From Carposina sasakii (taxonomy: Eukaryota > Arthropoda > Insecta > Lepidoptera > Carposinidae): a DNA stretch of 64,000 nt. The stretch spans positions 2,666,001-2,730,000 of the forward strand of contig CP053156.1 in assembly GCA_014607495.2 (NCBI GenBank), given 5' to 3'. Shown here in pieces: positions 40,301 to 49,300 of this stretch. Each line of letters begins with the position of its first letter. Within the stretch, counting starts at the first letter, position 1. The notes under the pieces were generated by a model, which saw only the letters and a program-made list of their open reading frames with translations, was not told the DNA's origin and ran no database searches. Both the position numbers and the translations under genes were made by a program.

Positions 40301-43300
40301 TGTTGAGAAATATATACTTTACAATATAAAATGCTGTTTTACTAATTGGAATACATACATAAGATTTTACGTTAAGTTTCATCAAAATAATTAAGCAAAC
40401 AGGTTGGTATGTACTCCTACAAACTAATGAAACTAAGGTAAGATTATACAAATGTTATGATGCTTTATGTATTTAAGATACGCATCATTTAGGGCTAAGT
40501 TTTATGATTAATTATACAGATATTACTCAATGCTGAAGGCAATTACAAGATTCTAAGTTATAACTCCAAGTGAATTTACATCAAAGATTATTACAAAATA
40601 TGCGAAAATACATGCTCAAGTACGGTAAGGTACGAAGTGATAACGGGGCGGCATTTACATTTCAATTTTATGTTACTGAGCTGTGATTGGCTGAGCCAAT
40701 ATGAATGAATCTAAATTAACATAATACAAGGTTATTACAAGATTATTACATATTACAAGATTATTAATATACTATTCGCTACAGAAACTATGCTTAATAC
40801 TAATTTGTTGTCTGGTTTAAGACCAGTGTAAGTGGGAACGTAGAGTTAGTTTGGGGATGTTCAAAAATTGTCAACAGTCCCCCCTCCGTGCGAAGACAGT
40901 GTCTGAGTACAGATATCAGGTGGTACGATTTTTGAGCTACTTGTTATCTTATGAGCCTCGAAGTTGGACGTCTCAGTGTGCCAGCTAAAGTTCTTACGTC
41001 TGATGTTCTGACTTTGCCATCTGGACCAGGATAAGTATGTGTTATTACACCTTTGGGCCATACACCTCGCGGTAATGACGAGTCTATAATCAATACAACA
41101 TCTCCGACATTAGGGTTAGTGAAGCCGGTGTTGCGATCGTACTTAGGCGTGAGAGTTGGTAAGTATTCTCTCACCCAGCGATTCCAAAATTTATCGGTTA
41201 ATCTTTGAACAGTACGCCACGTAGCTGCGCCGATTAAATCGCTATTACTGAACAGGCCAATTTGAGGTAAGCCGTTCGAACGCCCGATAAGAAAATGGTT
41301 TGGCGTTAGACTCTCAGTGTCATCTGGATCTAGGCTGACGTCAGTTAATGGTCTCGAGTTAATCAGATGTTCTGCTTCGAGTAGGAGAGTATGAAGGACT
41401 TCCTCGCGGGGCTGTCTTTCCTTGAGAGTAACAGATAGTGCCACTTTGACTGAGCGAACCATTAGTTCCCACGCACCTCCCATATTAGGGGCCCCGGGTG
41501 GAATAAACTTCCATTTAATCCCGCGCGACTCTACCTTATCAACGATATCGATCTTTAATTTCTCGAATTCTTCCTTAAGCTCGCGATTCGCGCCAACAAA
41601 ATTCGTACCGTTATCGCTATAAAGTGTCTTCGGAGACCCGCGCCTAGCTGACATTCGACGCAAAGCTAATACGGGTTAATGAAGCTACCGGTTGGCTTGA
41701 AGAGCCCGACTTAAGTTGCCTAGTTACGATAAGATGCCAGTTATCTTGTCCTATCAAAAGTGAAGGTCTCACTTGATCGTATGTGAGCTGATCTGCTATG
41801 TCCGCTAAGTGAGTATAATTTGAAAGGTTGCGCTTATACACGCCCTGCGAAGATAAGCTTAATTCGGCTATAGTTAACGCGCATATAGGTTCGTAATCAC
41901 GCGTGAATCTACCTTTGATCTTTAAATCTAGACGCTGCGACATACTGTTAATGCGGTGACCCCCGACTCCCTCTATTGCTAACTTTTCTACCGGACCTAC
42001 GGCCCCTATTCTATTGGCTATATCGTCGAGCAATAGAGTCCCGGTTGACCCTTCGTCTAACAATGCGATAACGGAGGTGCTGCCCTCTGGCCCTAATAGA
42101 TCTACTGGTACCATTTTAAGATATGCGCGCGGCTCGGATAAGTGATTAACCGATACTGTAGCCGGAGGCTCCGGTTTCGCCTCCACCGGTGGAGGCGGTT
42201 CGCTATGCAGCAACCTATGATGCCTACGTCTACAACCGTCTACATCGCAATGCTTCGACTTGCATTTGTCGCTAATGTGTTTACTGCTCAAACATCGAAA
42301 TATACTCTTAAGCGCTTTACTATGTTCCATCGCTCTTTCACATTTACTTTTATAAATTGCGGACATTTTTCTAGAGTATGGTCTCGACCCCGGCAATTTA
42401 CACATTTCCTATCCCTATCACCGAAAGCTGCCGCAACTACCTGGTGGTCGCTTTCTAACTCGCTTTCGCTGGAATAGCTGTCTGAATAGTGAGATGAATC
42501 TGACTCGTCAGAGGTCGTCTCCCGTACTACGGCCGCGTGAACTCTATTTCGCCGCGGCGGTGGCGGCTGAACGTCCCTATGTCTCGTATAACGCCTTTCC
42601 GACGCGGGCGTGCTATCGTACGCTTCGAACTGATCCGCTATGATGTTTAGGAAAGCCGATAACGCTATAAGAATAGGTTCCTTTTCGTTGCGCGACCTGT
42701 ATTCGTACCATCGAAACTTGACTAACAAATTCATCTTATCTATTATTCTATCGGATACGTCGCTAGAGTACAAATATTCGATTCGGTCCATTTGTTTAAT
42801 TGTGTTTACGCTGTTAGCAACCGCGCTCGCGAACGCCCCTATACCTTTGACGTCTTGCGACATGGGCGGAAGTTTTTGTAAACTTTCAATCTCGCTCTTA
42901 ATAAGATGGGTCGGACGACCGAATCTACGCTCTAACATGTACATTATCTCCTCGGGGTCGGAATGCGTGTAAAGCATAGACTTTACAGCCTCCCTAGCCT
43001 GCCCCTGTATAGCGCGACGTAACCTAGCCATGTTCTCTATGTCGCTAAAGTACTCGCGCGTGTCCCTAAAGACCGCACGAAAAGCTATCCACTCGCGTGG
43101 GTTGCCGTCAAAATTATGTAACTCGTTAATATACCGCGGCGCCTGTCTAGATGACGGTTGACTAATTGATCGCATGGCCTGTATTAACGCGGAGGCGAGG
43201 TTATCTATCTCCGGTTTCGGCGCCTCTAACTCGGGAACTCTACGCGGCGTTACTACTCGCGGTTCAATCGGCTTACTTGCGGTCTTACTTTGCTCGATTG

Positions 43301-46300
43301 ACTTCGTTACCCATTTTGTTACGTTATCGCGGTTATATTCTACCTCGCTTAAACCCGACGCTTCTGCCTCATCCAATTGCGCAAGCTCTAGACGCGACTT
43401 AGCTATTGTCCGCGCCGCTTCCGCTTTCTCAAATTCGATACGCGCCTCTAGTAATGCTCGTCGTCGCCGACTCGAACTACTCGACGCTCGTGATCCCGCC
43501 GACTTACGCGTTGTTACCGGACAGTTGACAACCGTTCCATCCCGGGATGGCGGATCGACCCTACTACCGGACGCTACCGCGACGTTATCCACCTTACCTT
43601 GTAACGAAACCCTATCAGTACGCTCCGTACCCGACGTGTGGTCGGTCGACATCGTGCGCTCAGTCGAAGTGGTCTGCTCTGTACTAACAGTGGCAGACGA
43701 TTCTCCCGTTCGCTCTGTACTTACGGAGGTTTGTTCGCTACCCTTATTGTGACTTCTTGTTCTAGTCATGTCGAATCCCGATGCTCTGGCCGTAGTTGTA
43801 GATGAAGAGACAAGGTCCCTACCTACCTACGGCTACTACCCACGGACCCCTACCTACCTGCAAGTTGTCCCTACCTGCCTACAGGAAACTAAGGAGGGAA
43901 TGGGTATAGGACAAGGAACCGCCCGGCAGAGAGGGTACGCTTCAACACAAGTGTAAACTACTGAGAGGAACGCTCAGCAGAAATCGCGTGCCTAAACAAT
44001 CTCCATGATTGCCAAGCCATGATCCACGTACACCTTACCGACGCCGGCCGAACTAGGTCAGCTGCTAATCAGCCGGGTGGTGCTGTTCGATCACACCACA
44101 CCCGCTACTATGAGGCGGTTAACCTAGTGCCCACCGTTTGGCACCGTTAGGTGGCAGACACTAGGCCACAGTAAACTGTGTTGGCTTCGAAGGTACCCGT
44201 GGCTTGCCCAGCTCTGACCGGGCACCTCACGCTCCACCTCTTCGTGACAATTCAGGTTTCCTTTTCGCAGGTACTTGCGGGCAACATGCACCTGAGCAAA
44301 CACCTGCACATCTACTTCACAGGTACTCGTGGCTTGGGTTAGCACTGAACGAGCACCTCTGCTTCTATTACCCGCGGCTAAACAGCCTTGAAACGGGTAC
44401 TCCAAAGGCTCCTCCCACTTCACAGGTACTCACAGCTATTTATGCTCTGAGTGAGCACCTGCTCATCTACTTCACAGGTACTCGTGGCTTGGGTTAGCAC
44501 TGAACGAGCACCTGCACATCTGCTTCTTGTACCCGCGGCTGTACAGCCTTGAGACGGGTACTCCAAGCTCCGTCCTCCTCACAGGTACTCACAGCCTATT
44601 TCTTCGCTGGGTGAGCACCTGCTTTCTGCTTCTTTTTTCGTTGTGTTCGGGCAACAGACCCGACAAAATTTTCTTGAAGCCCGCGGCGAACCAGACACGC
44701 ACCACACGGACTTCCGCTTCCTCGGGCGACAGACCCGATCTGCAGGCAACAGACCTGACTCGTAGCGTTTCACGGGCCCAGTGCTTCCTTCCGGCACCTC
44801 CCCGATCCGGGCTACCAGAACACTCGCGGCGAACCAGACACGCACCACACGAGCCCCTGAATGGAATCTTCGCCGCCCTGCGTCCACTGCGCCTTCTTTC
44901 CTTCCCGCTGATACCCGGCTTCCGTAGGACCAAACTGTTGAGGGCCCTCTACCCTCGGTGTCTAGACACCACTCTGCCCACAAGCCCCTTACTTGCTGCA
45001 GACTGGGTTACAAGCGTGGAGTGTGAAATAATAACGCGATGTGAACGGTTCCAGCGACAGACGAAGACTGGCTAATTTATTTTATTGAACTTATATTTAT
45101 GCAATACAGACACTACTTATGTGATAGACTATGGTAAGAAGGTATTTTGAATCTATTAACCAATTACAATGCTTAGAACAATTTAGACAACTCACCTGAG
45201 GGGTGAGGGGTTCAAGGAAAAAGATGATGCAATATTGACAAGTATTGCGTAATACAGAATTAATACGAAACTGATACAAAAACTAAGGTTTTTCTAGTTA
45301 TTTGAACTCATACTAATTACATTTAGGCTTTTCCAATAAGATTCTAAGTTGCTAATGAAGTTAAATGGTACAATATGATTCTATCACTGAAAGACCGCTA
45401 AAATGACCGTTAAATTATATAATTAGCCTGTTTTTCAGGCGACAAGTCCAGGAAAGGTTACACATTAATCCTTACTAACTACAGGATAGGTTTATGCGGA
45501 TATAGAAAGCTTTTACGATACATAAATTACACATTTTACCTATATTCTTTACACTATGACTCTAAATTAATCCAAAACAATAGGTAATTAACGAACAATG
45601 GATACAAACTATTTGTACTTATGTTGAGAAATATATACTTTACAATATAAAATGCTGTTTTACTAATTGGAATACATACATAAGATTTTACGTTAAGTTT
45701 CATCAAAATAATTAAGCAAACAGGTTGGTATGTACTCCTACAAACTAATGAAACTAAGGTAAGATTATACAAATGTTATGATGCTTTATGTATTTAAGAT
45801 ACGCATCATTTAGGGCTAAGTTTTATGATTAATTATACAGATATTACTCAATGCTGAAGGCAATTACAAGATTCTAAGTTATAACTCCAAGTGAATTTAC
45901 ATCAAAGATTATTACAAAATATGCGAAAATACATGCTCAAGTACGGTAAGGTACGAAGTGATAACGGGGCGGCATTTACATTTCAATTTTATGTTACTGA
46001 GCTGTGATTGGCTGAGCCAATATGAATGAATCTAAATTAACATAATACAAGGTTATTACAAGATTATTACATATTACAAGATTATTAATATACTATTCGC
46101 TACAGAAACTATGCTTAATACTAATTTGTTGTCTGGTTTAAGACCAGTGTAAGTGGGAACGTAGAGTTAGTTTGGGGATGTTCAAAAATTGTCAACAGTT
46201 TTCTACAAATAATTATTAAAATAATAATTTAAATTTTTTTATGTCCAAATAAGGCGACCTACGCTTTCAAAGTGACCAACCTATATTTATTTATAAATGC

Positions 46301-49300
46301 AATAATATTATTTAACTTTTGGACGCCCGCGACTCCGTCCGCGTGGATTAAAAATATTTTTTTTGTTTTTTAATATAAAATATTTTCCCATATAAAAGTA
46401 TCCTATGTCCGTGTCTTGGTTCTAAGCTACCTCCCGACTAATTTTCAGCCAAATCGGTATAGCTGTTCGTGAGTTATAAATAGTGTAACTAATGAAAGAA
46501 AAGATCTTTTGCGCGCATACAAAATACTTTGGTGTAATCTCATAATACGAGTATAATAGTACTAGTAGCACTTAGCATTTGTACGGAGTTTTTTGTTTGT
46601 TTTGCGAGTGTACGGGAAAGTCGAAAATGTGATTTTAATTTTCGAGAAGTTTAACCGCTAGAGAAACAATTCTTTTACAATGTTACTATTTTTATTATTG
46701 TGTCATCCTTAGGTATTATTTAAAGTTTAGCCATGGTGAAGCCCATTAGTGCGCTAAGTTGCTTACATTGTTAATTTAGGACGATTTTGAAACTATTATA
46801 TTTTTAATAGTATTAAGCTGCCTTTCCACCATAGAAAACTTATACTAATTATTAGTACACCCTACACGAAAATATGACATTTTTCCTTGTTACAGGTCCT
46901 GGGCAGCATATTTTGTCGCAAGGACTTGGAGAGTGGGAGATCGTGTCACCGTTCAAGTGTTTGCGAAGGTGTTCCACTTTCAGGTGAGATATTCGAGTAC
47001 TTTCAATATTACAAGTATGTCATCGAATACCCAGTGATGTAGCATAAGGGAATGAACATAAACCAATAACGTGTAGAATTGTAGATATTTGAGGCGCAAT
47101 TATATTTTCTACATCTAACGCTTAACATAATATTTAATACTATGCTAGCCGCGTGGTGCCGGCAGAGTAGAGTTTGTACCTCCCGTACTGACAACATAGT
47201 CTTAAAAATCACACTGCGGTCACCAACCCGCCTGCCCAGCGTGGTGACTATAGGCAAAAGCCCCCTGTGGCAGTAGCCTTGTGGCGTGCCCTGGAAAGTC
47301 CGTAATAAAAATCGGCCCAGGCGTTAGGTCTGTGTAGTGCTTCAAAGGAACATACAAACATTCATACATACATAGGCTGTTAAACACAATACTACTCCTT
47401 TGCGTCGCGCAGTTGGGTAAAAAACAGCAGGGTCATGTTACATGTTACACGGCGAGCATTCATGCAGTCAGTATGTAGTGTGACGTTGAAACCTGCGAGA
47501 AACGAGCCGCCTTTACATGGATTTTTGTGCCGTATCGTAACATGCTTATTGCGAGTATTACATTAAGCTCTGTTACATTGTCCAGTACTCTTTTTATACT
47601 TATAATTTATTGCACACAAATTAAAATACACACATAAATTACATAGGTACAGGAGAAATGTACAATGGCGTGCTTATCTCTTCAAGAGATTTCTTTTACG
47701 TGATGTTTTTTACGTGGGGGAATCCCTTTACGGACGCACTCCCTGGAAAGGGCGCTGGGTCTGCCTGCGGGTTATGTGGGCGGACGCTCCTCGGGGAACT
47801 CTGCGAGGGCCCCAGGACATCTCGTGATGCGTGGTGCAATGGATGACAGGTTGTCTAAAAACTTCCGAGGGTGGGCACCCCCGGTTGTCCCGTGCCACAG
47901 AGCATTTTGCCAAAACATGCAGAGCTTGATACTGCACCGGACCCCCTCGTCTTCCCCCTAATGGGGAGCTCGACCCCATGATGCGTAGTGGGATGCGGAA
48001 TTACCCCACGTTCCAGCCTCCTACCCAGGCTTCTTCGCATCGACTGTTCCTGCGCGTTCAGTCGGAACAGAGAGGCCTGCCACCTCGTGGTCCCTTATCA
48101 TGGCATGCCGCAGAGGGAAACGAATGAAGCAAATGACGCGAAAGTGAGAAGGATAGCCATGGCTTGGTTATCCAATTTCTTTACTCGATATTATATAAAT
48201 ATGTTATTACGACTTTCGCCTTAGAACTTGCTGTTTTTTTAATATACCTTTGAATTATTTATTTTATCCCAACTTATATTATAATTGCGAAAGTAACTTT
48301 GTTTATTATTTACCTCTGCACGCCAAAACGACTAGTTATTTGAATTAATATATCGTTATTACAGCAGCATAGATTAATTTATAAATTTTCAAAAACAAAT
48401 AATTAGTTCACACAAATTATCTCATTATGCTACTAATGGGATGTGAGTCCTACAAACTGTAGTAGGCTCGTAGTTCGTAGCAGGTAGTCCGTAGCTCTAC
48501 TACGAGAAGTTTCCGCATGGTAACTGCTTGTACCTACATTCTTATTGATCTTTACTTATACATTACTCACTACTAATACGAATACTGAACGGTAGGTGTA
48601 AGTAGGTTACATTATTTTCATCTTATCTATTCGAAAAGGACGACTTGGTTCGCCTTTAAGTGCACCTAAAGGTGGTGTTTTCTATAAGAAAATTTTAGCG
48701 GGCAGTAATGAGTTTTAAATCCTCTCGCGCACTTTTTGAATTTGGAACATCTTAGTGTTCAGCGCCAAAGAAATCGAACGCAAATATTGTTTAAATAAAG
48801 ACTGGCTGGTGACACGGCCCATAGTCGCGCCGCCGGCCGAATAAAAAAAAAGAAATCAAATAAAAAACGCGCGAACTACAGCCCGCGTTTTCGTCAATTT
48901 TCACGTATTGTTAGAAATTCATGGCTTTGTTTTGAAAAATGAGTTCTTCAAGTGACAGTGAAAGTATAGAACTCAAATAAAATATGAGGTTTTTATTTCT
49001 CATAGTGGGTGATGAAAAGTAGAGTGTATCACTCGGGTGCAAAATATATACGGATCGCTATCTGTACATGGAAGATATATGAGAAAAAATATTATAGGAA
49101 ACCTTTATCAACGCAATAGTACCCAAAAGAATGATTTTTGGAATGCACGCTAATCTCAGAAACGGCTGAACCGATTTCGATGCAGTTTTCAGGAATATAT
49201 TGTGACAGGTCCCACTTAACATATAGGCTACTTTTTACCCCGGGAAAATGTTTTCTGTAGTCCACGTGGACGGAGTCGCTGCGTCCACTAGTTTTACATA

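Larger units (their letters stand above)
39613..46197 (-). mobile_element. BEL/Pao LTR retrotransposon, complete ends, RT deleted
   Basis: 6585 bp antisense to the host gene. Two LTRs (39613-40876 and 44936-46197) start TGTTGAGGGCCCTC and end GTCAACA. The 5-bp duplication GTTTT flanks both. Coding order on the minus strand is leader, gag (43769 to about 42300), protease, then directly the second half of integrase. Reverse transcriptase, RNase H and the first part of integrase are missing. The LTRs differ at only three positions that I noticed. Confidence 0.9.
31281..46895 (+). other. RYa-R intron 4 (15.6 kb)
   Basis: Phase 0 intron containing MITEs, foldback repeats, a Helitron, a LINE fragment and the BEL/Pao element, listed separately. 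31281-32655, 34137-34760, 37757-38370 and 46203-46895 hold no gene that I can support. 46320-46550 has a degenerate Helitron-like segment. Confidence 0.6.

Noticed and set aside
43174..43752. 192-codon plus-strand ORF
   Set aside because: Lies antisense to the BEL gag frame and has the biased composition expected of a shadow frame.
44527..45075. 182-codon ORF across the BEL leader and 5' LTR
   Set aside because: Composed of leader tandem repeats and LTR sequence, with no domain motif; it runs antisense to the element.
47728..48040. GC-rich block with overlapping ORFs on both strands, like a CpG-rich host exon
   Set aside because: Continuous with a retroposon 3' end on the minus strand, and no frame shows a conserved motif.
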